Shown piece by piece: positions 1-12,312 of a DNA stretch of 64,000 bases. Numbering within the stretch: position 1 is the stretch's first letter; each line of letters starts with the position of its first letter. Location: NCBI GenBank assembly GCA_021186555.1, contig JAJKFL010000237.1, positions 2,376,558 through 2,440,557 of the forward strand, read 5' to 3'. The notes under the pieces are model-generated. The model made no database searches and was not told the origin of the DNA. It saw only the letters and a program-made list of their open reading frames with translations. Source of the DNA: Reticulitermes speratus (taxonomy: Eukaryota; Arthropoda; Insecta; Blattodea; Rhinotermitidae). The translations under genes and the position numbers were made by a program.

Positions 1-2280
1 ATAAGCACTTTCGTCCTTCTTGAATCCACAGCAGCTCACAAAATTCACACTTTTTCTTTCCAAGTGATATCAAAGTCTTTCACTACTGCGATTATTTCCG
101 AATGTAAAGTTATTGTAATGTGGTACAAACACTTGCTACACATAACCTAGATACTGAAGTTATGTACGTTAACAGGTCTTGGAAAAATGCGCAATGTTTG
201 TTAAGTTAATTTTGCTTTTCTTTTATAGAATATAAAGCATAGCATCTGCATGGTATGTACATTTAGCTTTCAGTCTAATGGTGGTAAGTAATGCACCACT
301 GAAATTTGTTATGGAGATACATCATAAACACTCCTATAAAATTTTGTTACCGTATAGAAATTAATAACTGGAAATATAAAGACTGTGTAAAACTTCCATG
401 TTATGTCCAAAGAATTTAAAGCAGATAAAATCTGAACTCAAGTAACAATGAAAGTAGTAGCAGCAGTTGTCATAATATTATTAACAACCTGTAACATATT
501 TATGGTTTCAAACAATATAAAACTTTTGATTTAACTAGCTTTGTATCATATAACCAACTGAGTAGCCTAGCACACTACTCCATTTATTAAACTCTGTGTA
601 GCTGTTGGATTATAATTTGCAGTATCTAAGTGTAGCATTAAGCACATAAGGTTTGTTAATCTGTGTAACTGGAAAGTAGACTATTATCATAGTCCTTTTG
701 TGGTCATTATGAAGTCAATATAGGCCTATAACCTGTTACATACCACAGAAACACAAAATCACAACCACAAATGTCACTATTTGAAATTACTACAAATTAT
801 AAAGACATTCAATTGTCAACCAAATATTACATCATCATACAAAGAGAATGATCTTTTGGAGTTCACCCTGCTTAGTGTTTAAACTTTTGTTTCTCTATGT
901 TGCCACCAATCAAAGTTCTTGGACTAATATGAATAATTGACAGAGGTAATTAGCTTGTGTTTTAACTTTTTTGATATTTCTGTTCTTGAGCAATATCTAA
1001 ACTTCACATAACCCATCAGTAGGGGCAGCTCTTATCCTAGGACAGCAGGAATCACCCCACATAAAAAACCACAGCCTGATTAAAAGAATATTTTTCATTC
1101 ACCTATGTCAAAAGTATACATGTAAGCATTTGTTTATTCTTACACAGCTGCGCTGACACTCGCATTGTTCTGTCAGATTCATAAAACATCAAAAAAATTT
1201 GCTTCTCATTTATTTTTTGATTTCACTTTTGAATGTGCCATAGACACTCAACATGGATCTTACACCTTGGTCCCCAAAATAAATGGGTCTTCTTACACTT
1301 TCAGAACAATCCTAGTAAGATAACAGTTCTTAACACAGGGACAGAGCAGAATTCCATTGTCTGAGAGGATAATTTGAGTCATCCCCAACGAGGTCTGTCT
1401 CTGCAGTGTTAAAAAAATCAGGGCACACATTAGGATGGATCCTAAAACTGCCCATTGCAGTAATTTGTAGGGTTGGTGGTCTTTCAGCACTCCTAAAGCA
1501 GATAAAAACATACTCTGTCTAAAAATAACAGTATGCTTAGTTCTCTATTTTAACACATTTTTGGATAACTCAAAAGATAGGAGTGTAAAAAAATTGTTCA
1601 GAAAGCAAAAACCTCAAGTCAAAGAACCCATAATTATAACATGGATAATGTTTTAGTAATAGTAGAACTTACTACCAGACATATTCATCAAAAACTGACA
1701 GAAGACCCCTAAAAACTTTAATCTTCTGCCTTGCTGTGGGTGAGACGAGACTCACAGGAAGATGTCGCGACTTTTTTCATGACAGGCAGCTGCAAGAACT
1801 GGACTTCTGTGAAAATAATTTTTCTCACCAACTTCAGACTTGCTCCAAAAAGCCTGGGGAAGAAATTTCCTCTTTCTTCTAATAATGCCGTTCACATATG
1901 TATGTAATCTGTGTCAGTAATCAGCAAGCTGGACCATCAAAAGAACTGTCCATGCAAATATGATAGCCTTTGCATATATGATTTCCATTTGCAGTACCGT
2001 TATAACTGTGGCTATGCCATATTTCTGGACGGCATTCACACCGTCTACACATTTTGACGCCAAGCAGTGATGTTACTGAATCACACAGCATCCACAGTCT
2101 GATCCCCCAAAGGTTATGGTGTTTGTTGAGTAAATACTGCTGCAACTGTGCGTCATTCTGTGCCTACTGCGCAGTCCTCCACACTGAGCTGTTCATGTGG
2201 TAACGATGCCTGAAAACCCAGCTGGCATGTTCTACAAGTGGTTGGAATTTTTCACAAGGGTCACAACCAGGTTCCCCAGT
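1..2280. other. AT-rich sequence, no recognised gene
   Basis: This is AT-rich non-repetitive sequence. It lies downstream of the minus-strand IGFBP-Kazal-Ig gene and could hold part of a long 3' UTR or plain intergenic DNA. Two short minus-strand open frames exist (1293-1511 and the cysteine-rich 1921-2145), but neither has a start context, splice frame or family motif that I recognise. No RNA gene was seen. Confidence 0.5.
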
Positions 2281-2569
2281 AAAGGTAAAGGTAAAGTTCT
2301 CTCTAGAACAGGCCATGAAGGCCCAGAAGGGGAGTAGTCATATAGCTCTACTCTTTCTTTAACCTCAGCACTAGACGAGGGTGGGTGGTCAACTCCACGC
2401 CCCAGCCGCTTTACCCCGGGAAAGAGACCCGGTGCCCATTGTATATGAGGCTGGGTGGGCCCCAGGGCCGGTCTGGACAGCTGCGGAAAATCTCACCCCC
2501 ACCGGGATTCGATCCCCAGACTGTTCAGCACGTAGCAAGTCGCTATACCGACTGAGCTATCGCGGCCCA
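2281..2569 (-). mobile_element. tRNA-derived SINE, family A
   Basis: On the minus strand the element opens with a tRNA-like head (GGGCCGCGATAGCTCAGTCG for box A, GGGATCGAATCCC for box B). A body follows with GGTAAAGCGGCYGGGGCGTGG, and the tail is a short (CCTTTA)n run. The same body is seen at 21.3, 26.2, 29.7 and 54.9 kb. Internal box A and B promoters imply RNA polymerase III transcription and LINE-dependent mobilisation. Confidence 0.85.
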
Positions 2570-2628
2570 CCTGGAATATGGTAATTAATAGTAATTAATG
2601 TCATCGGTCTAGTACTTTTTTTTTTCTT

Positions 2629-2884
2629 TTTATGGCTCGACAGCCCTATATGGCCTGGGCCTCCTCGTTTCGTCGAGGTATCACTGATCACACACATTTA
2701 GGACACACCACAGTCGGTAGGACTCCTCTGGACGAGTGATCAGCCCGTCGCAGAGACCTCTACTGACATCACACAACACTCACAAGAGACAGACATCCAT
2801 GCCCCCGGTGGGATTCGAACCCAAAATCCTAGTAAGCGAGCAGCCGAAGACCCACGCCTTAGACCGCAAAGGCGGCAGTCTAGT
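2629..2884 (-). mobile_element. tRNA-Leu-like SINE, family C
   Basis: The minus strand reads GCGGTCTAAGGCG (box A region) and GGGTTCGAATCCCACCGGGG (box B), as in a leucine tRNA. A body follows with GGTAGAGGTCTCTGCGACGG and ends near TGTCGAGCCATA. The closest relative in the window is at 40166-40412, and a headless copy lies at 26935-27102. It sits directly beside the family A SINE. Confidence 0.8.
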
Positions 2885-3894
2885 ACATTTAATGACACAC
2901 AAAACCCTGTGGTCAATGCCTGACCTGCAATTACAAGTGACCCTCATCTCTCAAGCCGTTACTGCCCATTATGCATTAATGGCCATCTGAGACACACTGA
3001 TTCCATTAATTTTGTTCTTCAGACATTATTCTCGTAGTATTGCTAAGATGGTGTGTGTAAATCCCTGAGAGCATTAAACCCATCCAACTTTAATAGAGAT
3101 AGTTACAATAAACTGCCACTTATATGCTGTATGTCTAAAAAGAATGGAATCAATTGGAAATGTTACTACAGCACAGAGCAGGAAAAGTGGAAAAATAAAA
3201 TGAGAATGATCACAATGCATCCAGTTTTATGTGACAGAAAGGCCCCATTATGTACTAAGAGTAATAACCTAATTATGAGTTAGGAAAATTCTTAAGATGG
3301 GAAATGATTGTAAGAATTCTGTACAAATACAGGAAGAGGGAACCGGTACAGAGAGTCAGAACCACTGCCTATATACATGGCAATATGTTCTAAGTTGACA
3401 AGAGCACTTTCACAAAAATCAGCACTCATTCACTTATTTCAAAATTTATTTGATGAAAAAGTATAAATGAAAGCCTAAAATACCTCTGATATAAAAACTA
3501 TTTTTTTACATAATTAAGTTATGATTGTTTTTCTTCAGTTCTTTGCTTAAAGACTAACTACAGACATGGCACCTCTCACTTAAATGCAGTTAGATATCGG
3601 TTTTACGTCACCACAGCCCAGAACTAGAGAAGTGCTTCGAGCGTATCAGCCAGCGGCATTTCTGGACTGTTACTAATGACAGTCCAATGAGAACAAGGAG
3701 CGTTGTCATTTAGATCGCAATTTCGTGGAGTTATCAGAAAAAGCAACTGCCAGTTACAGAGCGTCTCAAGTAATAAGTCACAATTAATAACACAGTCCAG
3801 TGTTTTTCTAAGACCGCAGTGCCCAAGCATGTGGCTTCAGTCTCATCTGACAAGAGACTTTGGATGATTCAAATTTTTCTTTGTGCTTCAGGAA
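2885..3894. other. Unique sequence, nothing recognised
   Basis: No coding frame with family motifs, RNA gene or transposon end was recognised between the SINE pair and the 36-bp array. Confidence 0.4.
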
Positions 3895-5721
3895 GTAACC
3901 TACAGTAAATGACACATGCCATGTCTACACATAACCTGCAGTAAATGACACATGTCATGTCTACACATAACCTGCAGTAAATGACACATGCCATGTCTAC
4001 ACATAACCTGCAGTAAATGACACATGCCATGTCTACACATAACCTGCAGTAAATGACACATGCCATGTCTACACATAACCAGCAGTAAATGACACATGTC
4101 ATGTCTACACATAACCTGCAGTAAATGACACATGTCATGTCTACACATAACCTGCAGTAAATGACACATGTCATGTCTACACATAACCTGCAGTAAATGA
4201 CACGTCATGTCTACACATAACCTGCAGTAAATGACACATGTCATGTCTACACATAACCTGCAGTAAATGACACATGTCATGTCTACACGTAACCAGCAGT
4301 AAATGACACATGCCATGTCTACACATAACCTGCAGTAAATGACACATGCCATGTCTACACATAACCAGCAGTAAATGACACATGCCATGTCTACACATAA
4401 CCTGCAGTAAATGACATGTCATGTCTACACATAACCTGCAGTAAATGACACATGCCATGTCTACACATAACCTGCAGTAAATGACACATGTCATGTCTAC
4501 ACATAACCTGCAGTAAATGACACATGTCATGTCTACACATAACCTGCAGTAAATGACACGTCATGTCTACACATAACCTGCAGTAAATGACACATGTCAT
4601 GTCTACACATAACCTGCAGTAAATGACACATGTCATGTCTACACATAACCTGCAGTAAATGACACGTCATGTCTACACATAACCTGCAGTAAATGACACA
4701 TGTCATGTCTACACATAACCTGCAGTAAATGACACATGTCATGTCTACACGTAACCAGCAGTAAATGACACATGCCATGTCTACACATAACCTGCAGTAA
4801 ATGACACATGCCATGTCTACACATAACCAGCAGTAAATGACACATGCCATGTCTACACATAACCTGCAGTAAATGACATGTCATGTCTACACATAACCTG
4901 CAGTAAATGACACATGCCATGTCTACACATAACCAGCAGTAAATGACACATGTCATGTCTACACATAACCTGCAGTAAATGACATGTCATGTCTACACAT
5001 AACCTGCAGTAAATGACACATGCCATGTCTACACATAACCTGCAGTAAATGACACATGTCATGTCTACACATAACCTGCAGTAAATGACACATGTCATGT
5101 CTACACATAACCTGCAGTAAATGACACGTCATGTCTACACATAACCTGCAGTAAATGACACATGTCATGTCTACACATAACCTGCAGTAAATGACACATG
5201 TCATGTCTACACGTAACCAGCAGTAAATGACACATGCCATGTCTACACATAACCTGCAGTAAATGACACATGCCATGTCTACACATAACCAGCAGTAAAT
5301 GACACATGCCATGTCTACACATAACCTGCAGTAAATGACATGTCATGTCTACACATAACCTGCAGTAAATGACACATGCCATGTCTACACATAACCAGCA
5401 GTAAATGACACATGTCATGTCTACACGTAACCTGCAGTAAATGACACATGCCATGTCTACACATAACCAGCAGTAAATGACACATGCCATGTCTACACAT
5501 AACCTGCAGTAAATGACATGTCATGTCTACACATAACCTGCAGTAAATGACACATGCCATGTCTACACATAACCAGCAGTAAATGACATGTCATGTCTAC
5601 ACATAACCTGCAGTAAATGACACATGTCATGTCTACACATAACCTGCAGTAAATGACACATGTCATGTCTACACATAACCAGCAGTAAATGACACATGTC
5701 ATGTCTACACGTAACCAGCAA
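3895..5721. repeat. 36-bp tandem array with 462-bp higher-order period
   Basis: About 51 head-to-tail copies of a 36-bp unit (core CCTGCAGTAAATGACACATG, then TCATGTCTACACATAA). Variants alternate CTGCAG/CAGCAG and TGTCATG/TGCCATG, and some units lack 2 or 4 bases (CACGTCATG or GACATGTCATG). The short variants recur exactly 462 bp apart (4201, 4663, 5125), so blocks of about 13 units were amplified together. There are no unique spacers, so this is a satellite. It lies downstream of the last coding exon of the minus-strand gene. Confidence 0.95.
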
Positions 5722-6692
5722 TTCACAACTCACACCTCACAACTTTCCAGTGTAATGACAGACTGGAAATACGTCTGTTCTACAATCAGGCGGCAACGAG
5801 TTGAAATCTAAATCAAGCCAGACTATCTTGAACAAGGTTTCATGTAATTTTCCTCATTCCTCATCTCAGAAGTATGCCAATTTAATCCATTAAAATAAGG
5901 CATGACCACTTCCTCTGACATTTTCTATGACTCACATTCAACATCTTCATACCTCATTAAACTAGACGACTTCAACAGTTGATGCAATTTAATATAAATA
6001 AATACATAATCCGCAACAACCATGATCTCCATAAGTCATGCAGCAACTGTGTGGATTAATAAACGATAATAAGTTGTGAGGGCATGGAAGTGGTTACAAT
6101 TTCTGTGTCATTTTAGCATTATCTATGAAGCATATTAGGAAACAATATTGGTACAAATTTTTCTCCCTGTAAAAGAAAGTTCCCAATCTTTTAATCCCTC
6201 AACAGTGTATGGTATTGTCTGCCTCAGTAAATAACCGCCAAATTTGTATTCTTAGAGCAAGCAACGTTTGTCATTGGCACTGTGCACAGAGTGACACAAA
6301 AAATTACATTCTTACAAGTTCAAAGTATTGTAACATCATTTTCTCGTTAAGTATTTTTGTATGTGACTAAAACTATGCGGGATCTGTTAATGTTTGCCTT
6401 TGTCCGTTGTTTGTGCCGTATTTTTTCCTATGTCTTAAATCTGTTTTCCTCACATTGATGTTTTCTTGCTGTGTACAAGTGTATGACTGATTTGTATTTA
6501 GTTACAGCACAAAGATATGCCTCCGTTACAGTGCGAAAGGATTAGCGTTACCACTCAAATTTAATCTAGACACACATACATTACTGTACTATGAAAAAAT
6601 ATCAGGTACTTTCTACAAGTGACTGCTGTTACAAAATACAAGCAAATGCTAATTTGAGTACATAGACACGCGCAGTGCTGAGATAACGGAGC
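5722..6692. other. Region downstream of the IGFBP-Kazal-Ig stop codon
   Basis: AT-rich, non-repetitive sequence directly 3' of the minus-strand stop codon, so at least its right part should be 3' UTR. I found no clear AATAAA on the minus strand here, so the transcript end is not located. Confidence 0.4.
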
Positions 6693-6865
6693 TCAGCCTC
6701 TGACGCCAACTTTGGCTGAAGCACGTGCCTCACCTTCGCTGTTACTTGCTATACATGTGTAGACACCCGTATCCGATGGCCTCAAATCCACGATCTGAAC
6801 CCATGATGTGACCATAAAGGGCTCCGGTCCACCTCTCACTTGTACCGCCACATACAGATCATCGC
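6693..6865 (-). CDS. Exon 5: C-terminal half of Ig domain and stop
   Basis: The acceptor is TTTTCCCTCCAG at 6866 and upward. The first two bases complete a serine codon left open by exon 4. The frame carries the second half of an Ig fold, with DLRPSDTGVYTC (the conserved D-x-G-x-Y-x-C of strand F) followed by IASNSEGEA, and ends KVGVRG-TGA. The cysteine should pair with the one in LDCEVKG of exon 4. The protein ends just after the Ig domain, as in IGFBP7-type proteins, with no membrane segment. Confidence 0.92.
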
Positions 6866-6964
6866 CTGGAGGGAAAACAAGAAATGAACAAATGAATTGC
6901 ATTTATCTGTTTGTCATTTTAACACTTTTCTCCTTTTCTATTGTGTACATAATTTATTGACCTC

Positions 6965-7240
6965 ACTAATGAAGATTCAAGTTTCGTGGGATGTTATGCC
7001 ATGTCACTGGGGTTACAGTTCGACATTTTGAATTGTCATAGTGCCTTTGTCTTGAGGATGAAGCAGTCTGAGAAGAAACGGAGCCACCTGGGCAGATCTG
7101 GGTGTGTGTATATATATACAGATATGAATGCTGTGGTAGGCAAAAGGAGTACGTGCACAGTGGCCAGTGCGGTGGTAGTGACATCCCCAACAACAGAGTG
7201 TAACATTCCAAAACGACTTAAATCTTCACCCCTTGTGACA
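6965..7240. mobile_element. Imperfect inverted-repeat element, Penelope-like type
   Basis: Arms near GATTCAAGTTTCGTGGGATG and CATTCCAAAACGACTTAAATC are inverted and imperfect. The centre keeps a decayed TTCGACATTTT...CTTGAGGATGAAG pattern that resembles the hammerhead-bearing elements elsewhere in the window. A relative lies at 27130-27300. Confidence 0.45.
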
Positions 7241-7371
7241 CAGCTTCACATCCAAGATGTGAATCTTCAGCAGCACCGCTGTGAGAACCTCAAGTCTCGC
7301 ATTAATTAGTGCAGTTTGAGGTTCTCGAAATGATGTTAGCTACGATACATGTGTACGTGTGAACCAAACTA

Positions 7372-7545
7372 CGGTAAAACTCCGATTTAATGTTCCCACA
7401 TTTAGTGAAATCCCGGATTTAGTGATGATTTTTTCATGTCCCGACAATAGCTCCATATTAATGGAAAACCTCCATTTAATGAAAACCTCGATTTAGTGAA
7501 ATGTATTCTAATCCCCCAGCAATTCATTAAATAGGGGTTTTACTG
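7372..7545. mobile_element. MITE, pogo/Tigger-like, TA target duplication
   Basis: A 174-bp AT-rich element bounded by TA dinucleotides. The left end is CGGTAAAACTCC-GATTTAATG and the right end is the inverse of CAGTAAAACCCC-TATTTAATG. Internal copies of AATGAAAACCTC and TTTAGTGAAA repeat the same motif. TA duplication with CAGT-type termini is typical of pogo-like elements. It has no coding capacity and lies in intron 4 of the minus-strand gene. Confidence 0.7.
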
Positions 7546-8327
7546 TATATAGCATTATGTACCAAAATACAGTAATGTTAGTTAATGAAATTTATTCAGC
7601 TAGTTGTTGCATTTATAAATATAAATAATATTATTTATCAGAATGCCAAGGTGTATATATAAAACGATTCAAGTTACTTAAAAAACCTTTTTTATTCCTG
7701 TTTACTCTGAAAGAAAGCAGGCACTGTATGCAGTACCAATATATATTCAGAGGTAAAAACTGTATGCTTATAAAATGCTATCAGTCTGCTTTATATACGT
7801 TTACTGGCATTATTCCATAGTGTAATGTTCCTTACTGACATATCAATACAGGTATGGGATGTTTTTCCTGGCAGGATTTGGACTTCGGAGTTTGCCGGAT
7901 AAGTGGTTTTTCTGTAAATTGGAGCATGATCCCTAAAATATATTTAAAAATTACAAAAACATACATATTTGTTCTTCCTTCAAAATGAAGGTCTTGTAGG
8001 TTGGTTAACATCAGTAATAAAATATTATCTGAGTAGATATTATCAGGGACAAAGTGCTGGCCCTGGAATTACTTTGCACTACTTGGAAACAGGTTTGTTC
8101 TGGATAAAGCTGTTTTTCAGAGTGTTCTGTATGCCAGGACACCTGTACAACCCAGAACAATCCAGTACATAATCCAAAACCCTGCATTCTAACTCACTCA
8201 GTTGCTTCGTGCCTCATACTTGCGACTCTCTTCATGTTAAATTAAGGTTCAGACCAACTGATGCACCATTAAAACTACTTTTATTGTAGCTTTATTATAA
8301 TTGTTAAAATTGTTAAAATTATACCCC

Positions 8328-8359
8328 TACATGTGTTTCGATCCTAGGATCATCGTCAG
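8328..8359 (-). ncRNA. Hammerhead-ribozyme-like motif
   Basis: The minus strand reads CTGACGA, T, stem II GATCC-TA-GGATC, GAAA and a CACATGT mini-stem, then A and GGGGT. GGGGT can pair with the ACCCC before the core (stem I). It is the inverted partner of the motif at 8623-8654, with the same stem II. Confidence 0.55.
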
Positions 8360-8622
8360 GGGGTTTTTGCTGAAAGCTACTGTTACTTAAATCACATGAT
8401 TTTAAGTAGTCCAACGGCACATTAAAACTTAGATATTATAAGTTAAAATCTTGTTAAAAGTTGTATAATAGTTGTAAAAGTATTGTAGACAGTTGATTGT
8501 GGAAGTGCTGGCATGTAGAATCGTGGTATTATGGGCATATGATATGTGTGTCTTGTGGGGGGCGAAGGGTACTGTCTGTCGTGCGGTGGAAAGTACTATG
8601 GTGGAGTGTCAGCAAAAACCCC

Positions 8623-8654
8623 CTGACGATGATCCTAGGATCGAAACACGTGTA
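8623..8654 (+). ncRNA. Hammerhead-ribozyme-like motif
   Basis: CTGACGA (fits CUGANGA), one T, stem II GATCC-TA-GGATC, GAAA, then the palindrome ACACGTGT as mini stem III, and A before the expected cut. AACCCC upstream pairs with GGGGT downstream as stem I. A loop-less stem III would favour action as a dimer. Confidence 0.6.
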
Positions 8655-8789
8655 GGGGTATAATGTTAACAATTATAAGAAAGCTACAATAAAAGTGGTT
8701 TTAGTGTGCATCAGTTGGTCTGAAACTTAATTTAATATGACGAAGATGCACGGTGTCAACAGTGTGGAATCTCTTCATGTTGTTCATCC

Positions 8790-9305
8790 CACTGTGCCTT
8801 TATACACAAACAATAACACTAACAACACAGCACAACTAGCATACTTATTTTGAAAAACCTCAGCTACATGTTTCAGCTTCCCATACAGGCCGTCATCAGC
8901 GTGTACAGTAATTTAAACATTTAGTATACAACATATATATAAAGTAAAAGTATAGTATGAGAGCTCAACTTGTTACAAATTCTATAAACACAATACACTG
9001 AAATTACATTTTCTTTTACCTGAGTGATGCGATGACTTAAAATGCAGCTGTTATGTCTTGTCGAGTGGCACATTATAAAAAAGACTGATGTCCGACGTAA
9101 GAAGACATACAGCTACATTTCAGCCATCATATCAACCAAATTAAGAGGCAGGTAACTTTAATGTATCATGGCTGTGAAATTTGTAACAAGTTGAGATACC
9201 AAAGAGCCTGATGATGGCTTATGTGAAAAACCTGAACATATATATGAGGTTTTTTTTAAAATATATACACTAGTTGTGCTTTATTTTTATTATTTGTGTA
9301 CTTAC
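8790..9305. mobile_element. Decayed inverted element of the hammerhead-bearing type
   Basis: The left arm (GCACAACTAG...AAAAACCTCAGCTACATGTTTCAGC) and the right arm (AAAACCTGAACATATATATGAGG...CACTAGTTGTGC) are inverted. GTCATCAGCG near 8890-8900 and CCTGATGATGGC at 9185 are degraded CTGATGA cores. It abuts the 8239-8769 element. Confidence 0.6.
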
Positions 9306-9381
9306 TTTGTCACTCCTCACTCACTCATTCACTCCCTCACTTGGAAACATATTTCTTTAAACAGAATGCTGGTGCACTTAC

Positions 9382-9525
9382 TGGGAAGAACTCTGATATT
9401 TCCATTCTCTGCCTGGAACTCCCAGTGAACCCCAGGGATAGGGTAGCCCTTTACCTCACAATCCAGTGCCAAACCTTGATGCAGAGAACCAGCCACATCC
9501 TCAGGGCCGGAGGTGACCCACGGGA
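9382..9525 (-). CDS. Exon 4: N-terminal half of Ig domain
   Basis: The acceptor is TGTTCCTGTGCAG and the donor is CCCA|GTAAGT. Two bases complete the codon opened by exon 3, giving VPWVTSGPEDV, then GLALDCEVKGYP (Ig B-strand cysteine) and GVHWEF (the C-strand tryptophan). It is 144 nt and leaves phase 1. With exon 5 it forms a single C2/I-set Ig domain, so the intron splits the Ig fold, a common arrangement. Confidence 0.92.
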
Positions 9526-9715
9526 CTGCACAGGAACAACACACATTACAGTTCATACTGATACGTCAGCAATGCTGGTCTGCTGACAAGCAAGTCAACA
9601 CACGCAGTCTTCCCCTGTGCACTAGTTATTACGATGTTCCTTCTTTGTACTAATATGTGAGGCATTCTGTACGACGGCATAACTGCAGTGTGTATATGAA
9701 CACGGATAACATTAC

Positions 9716-9867
9716 TCAATATAGTTTTCTCGGGCGCACAGCCGCGTCAATTCGTTTGAATACAACGTTTCGGGGACTAGCTCCGTTGTATTCAAACGAA
9801 TTGACGCGGCTGTGCACCCGAGAAAACTATATTGAATCATGTCGCCGCGAAAGTTTTAAAACTTATA
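9716..9867 (+). mobile_element. Short inverted element with 14-bp target duplication
   Basis: Flanked by an exact ACGGATAACATTAC at 9702-9715 and 9868-9881. The left arm (CAATATAGTTTTCTCGGGCGC...TTTCGGGGACTAGC) is the inverse of the right arm, which continues to a 3' end GTTTTAAAACTTATA. It is the same family as 42841-43039 and 43544-43755. In this copy the two arms meet inside the ribozyme-like region, so the core is lost. It lies in intron 3. Confidence 0.8.
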
Positions 9868-9881
9868 ACGGATAACATTAC

Positions 9882-11300
9882 GTTTGGATCGCAACTTAAG
9901 AACACCAACACAGGCAGCAACTGTATGAACTAAAAATGGAGAAAGTGCATCAGTGCAGATTACGAGATGAACACATTACGACAGAGCCACGGCTATACAG
10001 GTCCATGTGCACCAATACCGACACACAGCACGAACTACGACTATTTCTGAATGCTTGTGTAAAATAAACTATAAACATTTCAGAGGACCTACATATGTAT
10101 ACGATAATGTGATATTTCACAGATAAACAAACAGGTAATTTTAACTATGTAATGAATTACAAGTATTTTAAGAGTGAAAATAAAAGAAAAAAGAGAGGTA
10201 GAATATAATACACCAGAAAAGTACCAGATCCAAGTAGGCGAACTTCTATAATTTTTTAATTCTTTGTATTGAGTACTTACTTATGACTAAATAATTTTAA
10301 ATGTAACCATTAATACGATAACACTGGCCTGGAATTCTCATAATCATTACACAATGATAGTGATGGCTTTACACAGCCAAAATGTGTGCGTAACAATACG
10401 TGACGCACGTGTTTTATGTACCTGCTTTATTAAAATAACTGGGGTTACTTAATAAGGAGTCACAAATCTGTTCACAGAGTTTACATTGAGTCTGCATTAC
10501 AGGCAGTTTCCACGCTACATAATGTGTGACTTACGTAAATTTGGACTTAAAACTGGTAGGAATAACGACATTTCAGGCTTCTGCCACGGTGTAAATGAGA
10601 TCTTCGCCTTTCTAGGATGTTATGCGGTCTAGATTGGTAGTTAGTACCGACATTTCAGGACATCCTATCGGTCCTATTTTCAAGGGTCAGTGACAACAAC
10701 CATCATATTTCTTGCAATCAGTGCTCAAACTGGACTAGAATGCACCAGAATGGCATTACAACTGATACAAAGAAATTAAAACCATTCTGGTTGACAAACA
10801 ACCGTACCATATTACTGCTTTATAAAGATTTTTCCTTACTGTTCCATTTGTTAATTTTTTTCAATTCAAGCACTGCTTAGAATGTGGTTCTTAAAACTTT
10901 TATGAACATTAGTGCATAACCTTCAGATGAGTGCCAATTATGGTAATGATATGAGACAGAACAGCAGCAGAAATTAATTTTTCATTTAACAAAAGCCCAA
11001 AATAGGGGGTGTGTAAAGTATGCTGCTCCTAAAATCATGCCATACCAGACAGATGCTTAGCTTGCCTGCATTTTCATACCAGCCCCACTTAACTGTAACA
11101 AGATACACTTTTATTCAAACAAGAACTGTTTGAATCTCAGTGACCGCACCAGCTACTAAGACTCAATTTATCATGGTGCCACTCAGCCAGTCCACTGAAG
11201 TACTGGAACAGGGATGCCACAACTGTGTCCTGTCCCATTCTTTCTAGCTCACTGCATATCATCTAATCCCATATGATGCTAAATATACCATTAAAATACC
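9882..11300. other. Intronic sequence, mostly unrecognised
   Basis: Part of intron 3 of the minus-strand gene. A short repeat at about 10588-10672 (GTTATGCGGTCTAGATTGG...ACCGACATTTCAGGA) resembles sequences at 17.7 and 39.4 kb. Nothing else was recognised. Confidence 0.4.
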
Positions 11301-11301
11301 A

Positions 11302-11700
11302 TTACATAACCAATAAACAAAACAAAAAACAACAACACAAAACAAAACTGGTCTGCACAGACAGTCTCATGACCCACAGCCTGGCAGCTAAATACAAAGG
11401 AATTCCAAAATAGAAGTTAACAAACACTCTGCTGCCCAAAACTTCGTTCTGACTTCGATCTGTACGTGACACATGGTACACATCAGACATCGTGTAGTCA
11501 CCATAGACATGTAATCATTTGTCCCATCATGGAACCAAAGCTTGTATTTTGGCATAGCAGGAATTGTGTTCAAGTATCTGTAGCTAGAAGTGACAGCTTG
11601 CTTCACATCAGCGTCTGCTGCAAATCGCTTAGAAGCCAGGTGCTTCTCAAGACGTGGGGGACAAGGAAGGAGCCTCCACGTGTGCAATGATACTGTGACC
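11302..11700 (-). pseudogene. Mariner-superfamily transposase C-terminal remnant
   Basis: In two minus-strand frames the translation keeps EKHLASKRFAADADVKQAV and, after a frameshift, RSQNEVLGSRVFVNFYFGIP. The first motif is the C-terminal region typical of mariner-type transposases (a K-x-HL block, a charged turn, then VKQAV). There is no catalytic core and no continuous frame, so it is an inactive intronic fossil. Confidence 0.65.
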
Positions 11701-12099
11701 GTGCCGTCCGGAAAGTACCATTGACGGCGTCCCCTGGAAACGTCTATTAATAGACAGCTTATCCTTCCAACACCGGACAGTAAAATGGTCCGGACACGAC
11801 AAAGAAAGAAGAAAGTCTCAAGACGTCCAAAGAGATTTAAACGACTGCACCACATACTGCAAACCGGACTTGAATGATTATATTCCATTGGATCCAGTAC
11901 AGGTTTGACAACCAAACGGTATAGAATACATCAAACATGTGACAATATATATAAATACAAAATCACAGTAATTATATAAAAATAGTCCTTTTTATAAACA
12001 TCGTAGTCAAAATTCAGTTATTAACATTTGAATCAATACTCTTCCAGTACAGTGCAATATTACAGTTACTGATATAAAATATTATGTGAACCATAATTA

Positions 12100-12312
12100 A
12101 TGTCCCAATTACAGCATTATACAATCATTATTAATTACAAAGAAATTCATCCAGACTATAGAAACAATGTGTGGTTAAATAAGTCTTCAATAGACTTTTA
12201 AATTTCTTTTCATTATCTGCACACTCCTTAAGATCAGTTGGCAATTTATTAAAAAGTTTCACACCTGAATATTGAACACCATGTTGGTAAATGGATGTGG
12301 ATGCAGATGGAA
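12100..12312 (-). pseudogene. Non-LTR retrotransposon ORF2 C-terminus, remnant
   Basis: The minus strand reads HLPSASTSIYQHGVQYSGVK, then LFNKLPTDLK and a C-terminal KTYLTTHCFYSLDEFL before stop codons. The G-V-x-Y-SG-x-K-LFN-x-LP pattern marks the end of the reverse-transcriptase protein in one group of arthropod LINEs (CR1/Jockey-like). Only the tail is present, as expected from 5' truncation. It lies in intron 3 next to the Kazal exon. Confidence 0.7.

Larger units (their letters stand above)
8239..8769. mobile_element. Inverted hammerhead-bearing element with 12-bp target duplication
   Basis: The flanks carry an exact 12-bp direct repeat, TCTCTTCATGTT, at 8227-8238 and 8770-8781. The arms are inverted copies of each other (AACTGATGCAC...CTACAAT on one side, ATTGTAG...GCATCAGTT on the other). 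Each arm holds one hammerhead-like core. The right end reads GATGCACGGTGTCAACAG, a motif shared by three other elements here. Inverted partial copies with variable-length target duplications are a feature of Penelope-like retroelements; assignment to that class is inference. Confidence 0.75.

Noticed and set aside
1921-2145. Cysteine-rich minus-strand frame as an extra exon
   Set aside because: It has C-R-R-C-E-C spacing, but no family match that I recognise, no convincing splice context, and the IGFBP-Kazal-Ig gene already has its stop at 6693.
3895-5721. CRISPR-like array
   Set aside because: 36-bp periodic units might suggest it, but units are contiguous with no unique spacers, and the genome is eukaryotic.
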